From NCBI GenBank assembly GCA_037039685.1, contig JAWNGF010000007.1:1426001-1490000 (forward strand): a stretch of 64,000 nt of DNA, given 5' to 3'. This stretch comes from Ceratobasidium sp. AG-K (Eukaryota; Basidiomycota; Agaricomycetes; Cantharellales; Ceratobasidiaceae). This document shows positions 1 to 10,160 of the stretch, piece after piece. The translations under genes were made by a program, and so were the position numbers. Numbering within the stretch: position 1 is the first letter of the stretch; the number at the start of each line of letters is the position of its first letter. Below the pieces are notes generated by a model. It searched no databases. It was not told the origin of the DNA and worked only from the letters and a program-made list of their open reading frames with translations.

Positions 1-333
1 CACGGCACTTTTGTGTAACCCACGGAGCGTGGCATGCAGTCCATCCCAAACGGCTTCACTCTTGGAACCTGATCCCTGGCTATGTCGCGTTGCAGGAGTT
101 GAAGTAGAGGCTACCGGCCCGGGAGGTGGGGCTTCAGGTGGCAGGGTTGGACTTGCTTTAACTGAGTCCTCAGGTAAAACGGATGACCCCACTAAAGGGG
201 GGGTTGAAGATGAGGGCGTTGGGGTAGGTGGTTTGCGATAAGAAGACGCTGTTGGCTGGGACGTGCCCAGTGCCATGTCTAACACATGAGCAGCTTTGGC
301 ACGAAAACCCTTCCTGGGTTTAGGCTTGGACAT
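1..333 (-). CDS. N-terminus of a second NACHT-WD40-type STAND receptor, cut by the window edge
   Basis: An open frame of 111 codons begins at the ATG whose complement is at 331-333 and runs without a stop to base 1. The start (MSKPKPRKGFRAKAA) and the end (VWDGLHATLRGLHKSAV) closely resemble the first exon of the complete receptor gene at 8356 (MYKPTSKKGFRATAA and AWDSLQTTLRGLHRGAG). In between lies a Ser/Pro/Thr-rich linker, also as in the paralog. The upstream DNA is related as well: a GGCACGTGA motif lies about 100 bases before both starts. NACHT and WD40 parts would lie outside the window, so the full architecture is inferred from the paralog. Such receptors are cytoplasmic NLR-like proteins of fungi, often linked to non-self recognition. 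Confidence 0.72.
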   Translation of the reverse strand, partial: MSKPKPRKGFRAKAAHVLDMALGTSQPTASSYRKPPTPTPSSSTPPLVGSSVLPEDSVKASPTLPPEAPPPGPVASTSTPATRHSQGSGSKSEAVWDGLHATLRGLHKSAV

Positions 334-431
334 CCCTTCAGAGTAGTAAATTGGTGACTGAGACTCCGATCGCCTATATCGCTGGAGTATACTCGACACT
401 TGAACAAAGGGGATCTCTGGGCTTGCTGTGG

Positions 432-437
432 CACGTG
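432..437. promoter_or_regulatory. CACGTG box upstream of the left receptor gene
   Basis: The hexamer CACGTG lies 99 bases upstream of the start at 333. It sits in the context TGTGGCACGTGA that is repeated before the paralogous start at 8356 (hexamer at 8465-8470). The shared position and flanks suggest a conserved promoter element for a bHLH-type factor; binding is inference. Confidence 0.4.
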
Positions 438-729
438 ACGTTACCTACGGTAATGATCCCTGTCCTGCAATTCTGTAATAAATTTAGTAATTAAGCTTGA
501 AGTAGCAGACGATTCTGTGAGAAATCTTTTGATTCAACAATAGGGCCCTAGGAACATACATGCACACGGCTAATTTGCCGCATCTGCCCTCAAGCGCTAG
601 TCGGTGTGTTATCATACGTCATTCCGTGAGATTTGCTGCAGGAGCGCACTCAGCTGATCGTGATTTCTGGGTCCAATCGCAGTTTTGTGTTAGGCACCAC
701 AATGGTTTACTCGCCCACGTGTGACCATA

Positions 730-801
730 TTTATTTTATTTTATTTTATTTTTTTAAAATACGTTATATTGGCTACAAGAACACAAGGTCTAACCGCCGA
801 G
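730..801 (-). mobile_element. 5'-truncated retroposon copy with A-rich tail
   Basis: Read on the minus strand, this 72-base insert starts with CTCGGCGGTTAGACC and ends in an A-rich (AAAAT)n tail. It is flanked by a 13-base direct repeat, ACGTGTGACCATA, at 717-729 and 802-814. The same 3' sequence, up to the tail, occurs in the longer copy at 32010-32239. A shared 3' end, variable 5' end, A tail and target duplication are the marks of target-primed reverse transcription. No coding part is present, so the parent (LINE or SINE) is unknown. Confidence 0.8.
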
Positions 802-1901
802 ACGTGTGACCATAAGGTGGTAAATCAATCGGACATTTATCTGACCTGTTTCTGGTTTCCGTCTTGTCGATGCGTCTCAAAATCGTCTACTTGCCCATGC
901 CTCGTTTCCTTTTGTTCGCAGTTCATGCAGTTGTTTGTATTATCTATTTGGACGAAGTTCTAGCGTACAGACTAAACCGTATATGTACATGAAAGAAGCG
1001 ACTTACCAAAGTGGCATTAGATTGGTGACATTGAAATAAGTTGGCATTGTCTCGATGACCTACAGTCTACGGAGATTCACAAATATGACTTAGCCGCCCC
1101 AGGAGCAGCAAGTGCCTCTCTCCTCGCCGAGTACATCTAGTCCCACCCACCACTTTGTTTGCTGGCGTGAATTACGATAATCACACGGCCCGCAAGACTT
1201 CCTTGTGTCTCGGAGCTTTGGCCCCTTCTCCGCTCTGCAAATGTGTAAAATACCAATTTTCGGTATCAAAGTGTCCCGATTCAGTATCCTTGCCCGTTTT
1301 GGACAAGTTGTAGTATCATTTATACTATTTTGTGGGATGATTCTTCCTACTGCTTGTAACGCTTACGAGATGGAGTGGAGGTGCCACGCGTGGCGTGGCG
1401 ACTTGGTTCCTTGTATGCGCATGTATCGGACCGGTGTCCTTTAAAGGACCTGGGTTTCCGCCTATTCCCCTGTTCTCGTTTATACTACCAAATTGATTGT
1501 GTTAAGGCTTGTCATTAACGGCGACTACGTCGCTTAGGCTAACTAAGATACATTGCTTACAAGAACCTTACACTGTTTTGAATTTCCAACTCGATATTTT
1601 GACTTTAGATTCCCAAAATTGAGATGATCCAACCTTAAAATCGGTCAGATACATACCAAATTTCCTCTAAATACCGAATCGGGATACTTTTATACCAATT
1701 CTTGGTATTTTTGTTCACAGTAATGTCCGCGGACACTATTTCATCTTGTCGACTTCTATCCCAGCGGATTCCTCGCTCATTGACAGCGGAGCATACATAT
1801 ATAGCCTGCATATACAATGATCTCTGCGCGGGACGCGCTTCCTTGGAAGGGTAAGTGCTCAGATTAGAGTTCTAATTTTGTTTTGTTGTGCAATACAGGG
1901 T

Positions 1902-4900
1902 TCATTCCGAGAGATAGCATTGATGCCACACACTACCAATCAGACAGCTCTCATAGTCAACGTAGATTGGGCCTTGGGGCCCAATAGACCACTCGTTATA
2001 TGGTGTTGGAAGACACCGCGAAAGATCGGATGGAAGCCAAAAAAGAAGCTCTGAGTTGTGGCCTACCACCCATCCATCACCTCTTGTCGTCCAGGTACCT
2101 ACGAGAAGGTAATAAGAAAGTCAGATTTATCGGCTCAACAAGCTACGAAAGTAAAGTACCAATTGCGGGGGTACTACCACCCACATCCCAAACCCGAATG
2201 CTGGAGTCTCGAGAGCCGGAAACCAGGTACATGCCATTGGGCGAGAACGCTATCGATTCGATTGAATCGGTATGTCCATGGAGTGTGCTACTAAATTTTC
2301 CATCTTGCATGTTCCACAAGCGTATAGTGCGATCCCAGGAGCTGGAGGCGACGCGCGTACCATCGGGTGATGCTGCTACAGCTGACACCCAGTCAGTGTG
2401 TCCTTCAAGTGGAGCACCGACCAGGGAGCCGTCCTTCACATCCCAGACGCAGAGTGTAAAGTCGACAGAACCTGACACAATACGAGTGCCATCGGGTGAG
2501 AATGTCACCGATCTAACGCCGCCAGTATGTCCGGTAAACGGATCACCGACTAAAGAGCCATCCTGCACGCTCCAGATACGGATACTCCTGTCACTCGAAC
2601 CCGAGACGAGAAGTCGACCATCTGGCGAGAATGCGACCGAGTTGACCGCTCCAGTATGACCACTGAGGACAGTACTGACAGGTGTGCTGCTGTGTACGTC
2701 CCAGAGGCGTATTGTACAATCGGCAGGCCCGGAGCCAGAGGCGATGCATCTACCATCGGACGAGACTGCTACCGCTGAGACAATATCGCTGTGACCTTCA
2801 AGCGGAGGGAAAACGAGAGACCCGTCCGCTATGTTCCATACCCGGATGGTGCGATCGGAGGAACCCGATATGATGCGAGCGCTATCAGGCGAGAACGTCA
2901 CTGAGACGATAAGGTGAGAATGACCTATGAAAGGAGGATTGACGAGGGAGCCGTCGAGAGCACTCCACATGCGAAGAATCCCGTCAGAGGAGCCGGAGGC
3001 AACAAGCTTACCATCAGGCGAAAACGCTACTGATAAGACAATATGCCTATGGCCCTGAGAAGCACCGTCGACAAGCTGGATACCTTGCACTCTCCAGATG
3101 CGGACGGTACGGTCAAAAGATCCAGATACAATGCGTGTGCCATCAGGTGAATAGGATATGGATGTAATTCTCTGGGTGTGTCCGTCAAACGGTGCACCGA
3201 CGGGCTCGCAGTTCTGCACCCTCCAGACCCTCAAAGTTCGATCTTGAGAGGCAGAGGCAATAGTGCTGCCGTCCGGAGAGAACGCCACCGAGGTTATCCA
3301 GCCAGTATGGCCTCGAAAAGGAGTGCCAACCTGGCTGCTGCTCTGTACGTCCCATAGGCGGACGGTGTGATCGTCGGAGCCAGAGACAATACGCGAACCG
3401 TCAGGAGAGAATGCGACAGACGAGACAAGCTGGGTATGGCCTTCGAGAGTATTGCTAGCAAGAGTACCGTCGCTTGCATGCCAGACTCGAATGGTACGGT
3501 CACCACTACCGGAGGCAATAAGCTTGCCGTCAGGCGAGATTGCTAACGAGGTGATAGGACCAGTATGATGCTGAAACGGAGTGCCGATAAGACCGCCACC
3601 CCGGACGTTCCAAACTCGGGCTGTCCCATCTCTTGAACCGGAGGCGATGTATGTGCCATCAGGTGAGAAGGCGACTGATGTGACAGGTTTGAGATGTCCC
3701 TGGAATGGTGCACCAGCAGGAGTGCCATCTTGCACGTCCCAGACACGGACGGTACAGTCCTCGGAGCCGGAGACAATGCGGGTGCCGTCAAATGAGAATG
3801 CGACCGAGTATACGGTGCCGGTATGACCATCGAATGTGCCACCCACGGTCGTGCCATCATAGGCGTCTCTAACGGTGAGAGTGCCATTTTTGCCTCCAAA
3901 GACAATGTAGGCTCCGTCGCGGGAGTATGCAACCGAGAGTACAGACACAGCCGCCTTCCAGCTTGCAATAGTAGTCTCGTATCTCCCATCGATGCCTGCG
4001 CCTTTCGGTTCTATCAGTCCGCGTGTTCGATTCCAGTAGCGCTGGTAAACCCCATTCGAATGATGCGCTAACGAGAGAGCTGATACGTAAATGTGGGGTG
4101 TACTTTGGCAGATGGCATTTGCTGCAAAGGAAGTGACAAAGTTGCGAGCATCTTCAGCCAGGGCCAGGAGCTCGGATGAAGGATGATTGATCTGTACATG
4201 GGTTCACAAAGTGTCTACTAGCATGAGCTAAATCCTCTTACTCACCGCAAGCCACAGCTTTGCTCCCAGCACCGCCCGGACACCTTCTCCAATCCGCCGC
4301 TTCAGGTTCATTACTTCCATCCAGAACAGCAGTTGCTCCGACAAAAACGCATCCAGAAGCTCATAGAGCCCGTTCGAGTCGCATGATTGGTTCAGATGAT
4401 CTCCCCAGTACTGGCACACGTAACCGAGTGTTGGCGAGATCGCTTTCTCTACACGCTCCTTCAGCTGAGGCACTTGCTGGTCGGTTTGATGCGATGAATC
4501 TAGCCTGCATATGTTAAAACGCAGCTGCTCCTGCATCGATCTGAAGCACTGTCGGGTAAGCAGCCAGCTGTACTGCCTCGAGTCGCAGAAGAAAACGCCT
4601 GAGCGGGTCAGGTCGAGCATAAAGTCCGTAAACGATGCATGTATGGTCGATATAACATCACCTCCTTCGGGCTTGTACAGCACCGAATGCAGGTGTCGTA
4701 GCATGGCCTTTGCTTTGTTCGGCTCGACATTCGCCAGTAGCGCCAAGGTCTCGATGGTGATTGGCTCCCGAGCGCATACAACCGTCCAGAGCACGTGCCT
4801 CATTCGTTCCTTTCTGTCTCCCTCTCTGTCTCCCTCTCTCATTTTCTCATCCGCTGCCCGCAAAATGGTCAGGTATAGCTCGTCGATCTCGGTGTGCTTC

Positions 4901-7900
4901 TCGTTTGGGTTCGATACTGGGACGCCCGACAACATTGCTGCTACATGCTCGTCTAAGTCTCCAGTTTCCTCTCCGGCTTGGATATATCGGACGGCCATCG
5001 CTGCATAGATGAAGAGGCTTCCAGATCGCTCGGCCAGCTTCTCAACCTCAGGCATTGGTAGTGACGGCAGCCCTTCTTGTATATATAGCCTAATGTCTCC
5101 TTGCACCAGCGATCGCTCGATGTCGTGTAGCACCCCGATACGCGATCCGTCAGGCCGGGTTTCGATTCTGTCTCGGATGTTTGGCGCCGGTCGGCTCGCT
5201 ACAAAGAACTTGAGCGGCAGATCTACAGCGCTTCGAAGCAGCGTGTCAAGCACGGTCTCTACTCCACTACTCGCCGTGCACTCGTCCAGAGCATCGATCA
5301 CCGCCACCAGCCCCTCCGGCATTGCAGCCTTGACTTCCATCAGTGGGTTCTTCAGCAGGCTCTCGAACTGAGTGGATATCATGCGTGTACCGAGGTCTGG
5401 ATTTTCCTCCAGCATCCGACAGAGGGCTGACTGAAACGGGGTGGAGTAGCGGGCAAGCTGGTATGCGATGGTGGGGATGATCCGGGTTACGTCCTGGCAC
5501 TCTGCCGAGCTACGAGTGCAGAAGAAGCTCGCAGCTAGCTGATTTCGCTTCTTGAGCGTATCCGCGAACGTACACGCAATGGTGGTCTTGCCAGTACCGG
5601 CGAGACCGTTCATCCAGTAGACGTTTGGCGAGTCAGGGTCAGTGTACCAACTGTCGAGACCAGACAAGACATCGATGCGAGTGTTTTCGGTGCAATTCCG
5701 ACGATTAATTTCCATGGACAAGCTGGAGTCATGTGTGGCAAGCATGACCGCTTTGAGACCTTCCAGCCGGGTGTTCTATACCAGAGAAGTGAGTGTCGGG
5801 TCAACATTACTGATGCATTTGACCTACCACCAGCTGCCTATTCACAATGCTCCACGCGCCGAGACTGGCGTCAAGCTACATCCCTGTCAGCACCGGGTAT
5901 GTGATATCTTTACACTATCTCACAATAATATTGCAACACGTGACCTCGAAAGGTCAACATCGTTGCGACGCACGACTTTGCAAGTTTCGGGGGTCGGTCC
6001 GATAATGAAAGTTGTAGGTTAGAGTTGAGAGAACAATAGGGTAAAAAATCGTGTGATTCTAGGAAGATGACGTCGATGCACATGAACAATGGCATTTTTA
6101 GTGTTGCAATTATTTTGTGGATTACTAAGCTTGCCGCCACCCCCTCTCCTATAATTCATGTCTCTCAATAAAAACGCGCTGTTCTGGTACGATTTCTGCA
6201 CACATAGCATTCTCCCATGACTCGTCATCTGTCCCCTGAAATTCGCGCCCAAATTATCGCACTTCGGGAGCATGGGGCTAGCATCTACAAGATTGCCTCT
6301 CAGCTGCACGTCCACCCCTCCACCGTCAGCCGCACTTGTCAGCGGCACACAAAGACCCGCAGCTTTTACTCGCAGAACACCAAGGCTGGTCGTCCACGCA
6401 AGTTGAAGCATGCTGATGCTCGATTTGCTGCCCTTCAAGCCGCTTGAGTCCGTGTTCCTACAGCTGCAAACATCCAACGCGAATTTTTCCCCGATGTTTC
6501 TGCCGAAACCGTGCGCCGCCGTCTTTGCAAGCTTGGTATTTATGGTTATAGGCGTCGTCGCGTTCCCCTGCTCACTTATCGGCATCGGGTCAACCGTTTG
6601 GCATGGGGTAGAGACCATGCAACCTGGGTAGCTCGTGACTGGCGCTGTGTCCTCATTTCCGACGAGTCTAAATTCAATATTTTTGCGTCGGATGGGCAGC
6701 GCTGGTGTTGGCATAAGAAGGGACTGTCTCTAGATCCTCGTTATACTCAGAAGACGGTGAAACACGGCGGTGGGAAGGTTATGGTGTGGGGGTGTGTTAC
6801 CCCGTCAGGGGTGGGACGTCTTTACAGGATTACAGGTACTATGACAGCGCGCATATACACCCAAATCTTGGACGACGCACTTGTCGGGACCCTCGCTGAT
6901 CATAACATGTCCCGAGACGAGGTTATCTTCCAGCACGACAATGATCCCAAGCATACAGCCAAGCATACGAAGAACTGGTTGGCCAACAACGGGTTCTCGG
7001 TGCTCCCTTGGCCGGCCAACAGCCCCGATATGAGCATAATCGAGAACGTTTGGGACTACTTGGACCGCCAGGTGCGCAAGCGTAACCCACTGCCCCGGAA
7101 TGCGGACCAGATGTGGGAGGCTCTGCTGGAGGAATGGGAGAATATCCCCGGTAGCTTCATTGATAAATTGTATGACTCTATGCCATCGAGGATTGATGAA
7201 TTGATTACGAGGAAGGGGGGAAATACTCGCTACTAGTTTCTACAAAGTTTTGTATTGTGTCTACTATCTGTATCTTGTGTTCTCAGTAATTCATTGTCGG
7301 TTGGTCTGTTTGCAATTTCAAATCCTCAAAATTATTGCAACACCTCCTGAAGAGATTGATGCACATCTTGGTGCAGAATTGGCCAATTACTCTGAAATTT
7401 TGGCACAAAGCTACAAGTTACGGTAGCTACAAGTTTTGTTATCGGACCGACCCCCGAAACTTGCTAAGTCGTGCGTCGCAACGATGTTGACCTTTCGAGG
7501 TCACGTGTTGCAATATTATTGTGAGATAGTGTATCTAGTGGTGCTTACTTGCAGCTGTTGAAACAGCGCTTGGATCTGGCGATAGCTGTCAATTATCGTT
7601 GCTTCGTCATTTTCTGCTTCGAACAAGCGCATAGACCTGCTGCGGTCCCGTTTGCCGTAGATGAGCTCGACTTGCTCCTGAACCATGCTGTATCTATTTC
7701 GAATCAGTCTCATTATAATATATACCCAACTTACCGCGCAGTTCTCGAGATGGACTCTGACATTCGTGCGGATCCCGATGTTTGTAGATGTTGGTTTAAC
7801 GATGCGCTGATTGCCTCCAGTTCTGTTGCCAATGCTCTGTAGTCACGTTTATTCCTGGATGAGACCTGTTTATTTCACCCGGGTTGTGCCTCTTAAGCGC

Positions 7901-8356
7901 CTTTCAGAATAAAATGAGTAAACCTACCCCCAGGGTTGTGAGACATGATATCACTCCACCAACTGCTGACTGGAGTGGCGGAAAGAGTCCGGCACCTCTG
8001 TGTAGTCCACGGAGAGTGGTTTGTAGACTATCCCAGGCCGCTTCAGCACTCAAGTTCATTTCATGCTTTAGTTGAGTCGAGGGAGGCGAGGTAGATGCTA
8101 TATGCGGGGAAAATGAATGTTGTACAAGTGCTGGTCTGGTGACCGTCGGAGGTGAGGCTTCGGGCGAAGAGGGTTGGTCTGGATCTAGTGAGGTTCCTGA
8201 AGCAGTAGCAGCTTCAGGGAGGGCGATCGAAGCTGAAAGCGTTGGGGATGGTTGCTTAGGAGAAGTCGATGCGGTCGATCGGGTCGCCCCAAATGTCTTG
8301 TCCAGTACACGAGCGGCTGTAGCGCGAAACCCTTTCTTGGACGTAGGCTTGTACAT
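1902..8356 (-). CDS. NACHT-WD40 STAND (NLR-like) receptor with a transposon in one intron
   Basis: Exons read 8356-7924, 7834-7735, 7708-7549, 5875-5828, 5775-4246, 4191-2160 and 2098-1902. The first exons give a Ser/Pro-rich start and helical repeats. The NACHT domain has Walker A GLAGTGKTTIA and Walker B VIDALDEC. A 14-repeat WD40 propeller region follows (GH..SVAFSPDG..SGS.D.T.RVWD units), then a short C-terminal tail (GDGWVVGHNSELLFWLPSDL) that ends at the TGA at 1902-1904. Such proteins are cytoplasmic signalling ATPases whose WD40 repeats sense ligands. The Tc1-like element 5913-7531 lies wholly inside the intron 7548-5876; without it that intron would be 52 bases. The junction near 7735/7708 leaves only 26 bases, so either a longer 53-base intron starting at AT|GTCAGA is used or the N-terminal frame is damaged. 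The identity of the family is certain; intactness is not. Confidence 0.85.
5913..6005. repeat. Left terminal inverted repeat of the Tc1-like element
   Basis: It matches the reverse complement of 7439-7531 with about one mismatch over 93 bases (ACTTTGC versus ACTTAGC). It contains a CACGTG hexamer near 5938. Confidence 0.93.
6217..7236 (+). pseudogene. Tc1-like transposase with one in-frame stop
   Basis: Translation from the ATG at 6217 gives an N-terminal helix-turn-helix (IYKIASQLHVHPSTVSRTC) followed by a GRPRK-type hook, then a TGA at 6445-6447. The same frame stays open on the far side and continues to TAG/TAA-type termination at 7236. It carries the catalytic triad: SDESKF, HDNDPKH and SIIENVWD. 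Exactly 34 residues separate the second D from the E, which is the DD34E signature. The single stop could come from a CGA-to-TGA change, as expected of methylated CpG decay or RIP-like mutation. With readthrough or repair the protein would be about 339 residues, which is normal for the family. As it stands the copy is probably non-autonomous. Confidence 0.9.
7439..7531. repeat. Right terminal inverted repeat of the Tc1-like element
   Basis: Reverse complement of the left repeat at 5913-6005. It is followed directly by the TA duplication and, 15 bases later, by the splice donor of the host intron (complement of 7547-7548). Confidence 0.93.
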
Positions 8357-8464
8357 GGCCGTATTTGGTAGTATTGGGATAGCAACGAGCGGGTCAACCC
8401 CTGTATATCTAGAGTACACCCGGCGCCGACGACATGAGGGACGCTTCCGATACGCACCCTGTGG

Positions 8465-8470
8465 CACGTG
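8465..8470. promoter_or_regulatory. CACGTG box upstream of the NACHT-WD40 gene
   Basis: The hexamer lies 109 bases before the start at 8356, in the context TGTGGCACGTGATGTT. The same context precedes the start at 333 at a similar distance. Confidence 0.4.
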
Positions 8471-8949
8471 ATGTTCCCCCAGGCCCAAGTAACGATCACA
8501 GCCACTGTTCTGTAACGCTCAAAGGTTGATAGCATGACTCAATGAGCAAAGTCGTAAGCAAAATCTCATCTGGTTCCCGACGCTACAGAGCGCTCCGTAA
8601 TGTCTCAAGGTCAGTTACGGAGCGCCGGGAGCTAATCAGGTTTTGCTGACGGCCATGTTCCAAACATAAGGGTGTATTTATGTATAGATATCCTGCGATG
8701 TTTCATCCTCCTGTGCCACAGTTAAAGGCTGCACTCCTAGTGCCATACCAGATTCCATCAAGCAGATCTGCGGTATTTGTAGGCACAGCCTCCCGCCCCT
8801 CCCGTTAAGCATACATACTATGGCGCTCGGTTTGTACGCTAAGCCGTTTGAAAGTACAATCTGCTGCTCCTACTACAGTAGTGGTCATATTTCAAACTCT
8901 AGGGCGAGGCAATATTGATGTTATTCCCGGGATTATTTTTGCTAATTTT
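8471..8949. other. Intergenic stretch with a short palindrome
   Basis: No coding exon is seen. An 11-base inverted repeat (GCGCTCCGTAA at 8590-8600, TTACGGAGCGC at 8614-8624) could form a hairpin with a 13-base loop. The CTCCGTA core recurs in the larger hairpin at 13162-13314, so the two may be related. Confidence 0.45.
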
Positions 8950-10160
8950 TTACAAGTACGCTTGGTCTACCCAGCTCGTAGCACCCCCGAAAACCGTGCT
9001 TAGCGTGAGTTCTTCTGCAAGTTGGGTTGCAAATGAGGCGCGGGCTGTGTTCCACGCACCGGCGCTAGTCGACCCCAATTCAATGCCATACGTCGAATAG
9101 TGAGGTAGGGCTGATGCACTCACCCAGTGTTATTGTACTCGCCGAATAGTATATGGTCGATGTTGGGAGTCGCAGTTGACCACTGACTCCATCCGGCAGG
9201 TTGAATGTTAGATCCAAGGACCGAGTTTTGGAAGATTACCCGAGTATGATTGCGCCATGGGCGGCCCAGATATTGTGTACCTGTACCACTGACAGTTGAC
9301 TTGTCAATGACATACTATCGAGCGAAGAAGGTGAGTAACACCGTGACCAGCTGGGCGCTTCTAACGGCTTACGTAAAATGCGTCATCGGACGAACGCCCC
9401 GAGGCTATTGAGGATATCAGAGGATGCCTCAAGCTTCAGGCTTTTAGGTTAGGAAAAATTCAGACCTGTGACCCAACCATTTCCGATAGTTTCGATGGCG
9501 GTGCCAGTTACCCAGAGACTTGCGGAAGTTCCAAAGATCTATGCGAGTATTAGACTAGTCGAGATGGAGATATATGCATGGCAGGCTCACAAAATCAGTT
9601 GCACCGTTGATATAACTCTTGCCAATAAACTGATGTCCTTGATTAGCGAGTAGGGTATCCTGATACCCGGTCAACTTGATGCCGTATCCACCAAAACGAG
9701 TCCCGGCAATACTCAGTGCGATCGCTTGGGAGCCCTGTCTCATGTCAATGCCAATATCCTGTTTGGTGGAATAGAAACTCACCTGTCCATATGTATTCGC
9801 TATATTCAAATTGTAAAGCTTGACGTCGGTCGCACTCGGCCGGATAGAGATGGTTGCACTGGCTTCGTTACTGCCAGCCGTATTAGCGGGAATATTGTTG
9901 GTGATGGTCACTTGGTTGTTTGCGTAAGTTTTGGCGTTAGTTGTTTGGCCATAAATGGTAAGGTTTGAGCGAGTAATGACGACGCGTTCCTTGATACTGG
10001 TAGCGAAAATAAAGAACACGTTTGAAGAGGTATCGTTGAGCGCTGCAGAAAGTGTAGAATAAGTACCTCCTGGACCGACGGTTATTGAGCCAGCCGGAGG
10101 GGAGCTTGCACACAAGCTAGAAGCAATTAGGGAGAGAGAGATAAGGGCGTTGAGGAGCAT
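8950..10160 (-). CDS. Secreted pectin methylesterase (CE8)
   Basis: Five exons (10160-9591, 9538-9466, 9404-9373, 9314-9124, 9064-8950) join into one frame that ends at TAA 8950-8952. The protein starts with a hydrophobic signal peptide (MLLNALISLSLIASSLCAS). All CE8 signature segments follow in order: GGTYSTLSAAL, QAIAL, GYQDTLLA with the catalytic Asp, DFIFG with the second Asp (split by the first intron as DF|IFG), and YLGRPW with the conserved Arg. It would remove methyl groups from homogalacturonan outside the cell and so open pectin to pectinases. Length (about 326 residues) is usual. Neighbours are not functionally related. Confidence 0.95.

Larger units (their letters stand above)
334..1901. 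other. Gene-free stretch between two receptor genes
   Basis: I see no supportable coding exon here. The part next to base 333 is the promoter of the left receptor. A small retroposon fragment with flanking duplications sits at 717-814. A short perfect palindrome (GCCACGCGTGGC) lies near 1382-1393. The rest is AT-rich sequence with stops in all frames beyond about 80 codons. Confidence 0.5.
5913..7531. mobile_element. Tc1/mariner-type DNA transposon (DD34E), TA target duplication
   Basis: The element is bounded by TA dinucleotides at 5911-5912 and 7532-7533. It has near-perfect 93-base terminal inverted repeats (5913-6005 and 7439-7531) that start CACTATCTCACAATAAT. Its single transposase frame is on the plus strand, opposite to the receptor gene it interrupts. 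At 1,619 bases it is of normal size for Tc1-like elements. The near identity of the two repeats suggests a fairly recent insertion. Only one premature stop was found in the transposase. Confidence 0.95.

Noticed and set aside
1902..2100. Dispersed repeat shared by 2.0, 12.5 and 31.7 kb
   Set aside because: First taken for a transposon relic. Translation showed it is the last exon of the receptor family, so the copies are gene fragments.
2000..2659. Plus-strand frame of 219 codons
   Set aside because: It is the exact antisense of the WD40 repeats and the receptor tail; its length reflects repeat codon structure.
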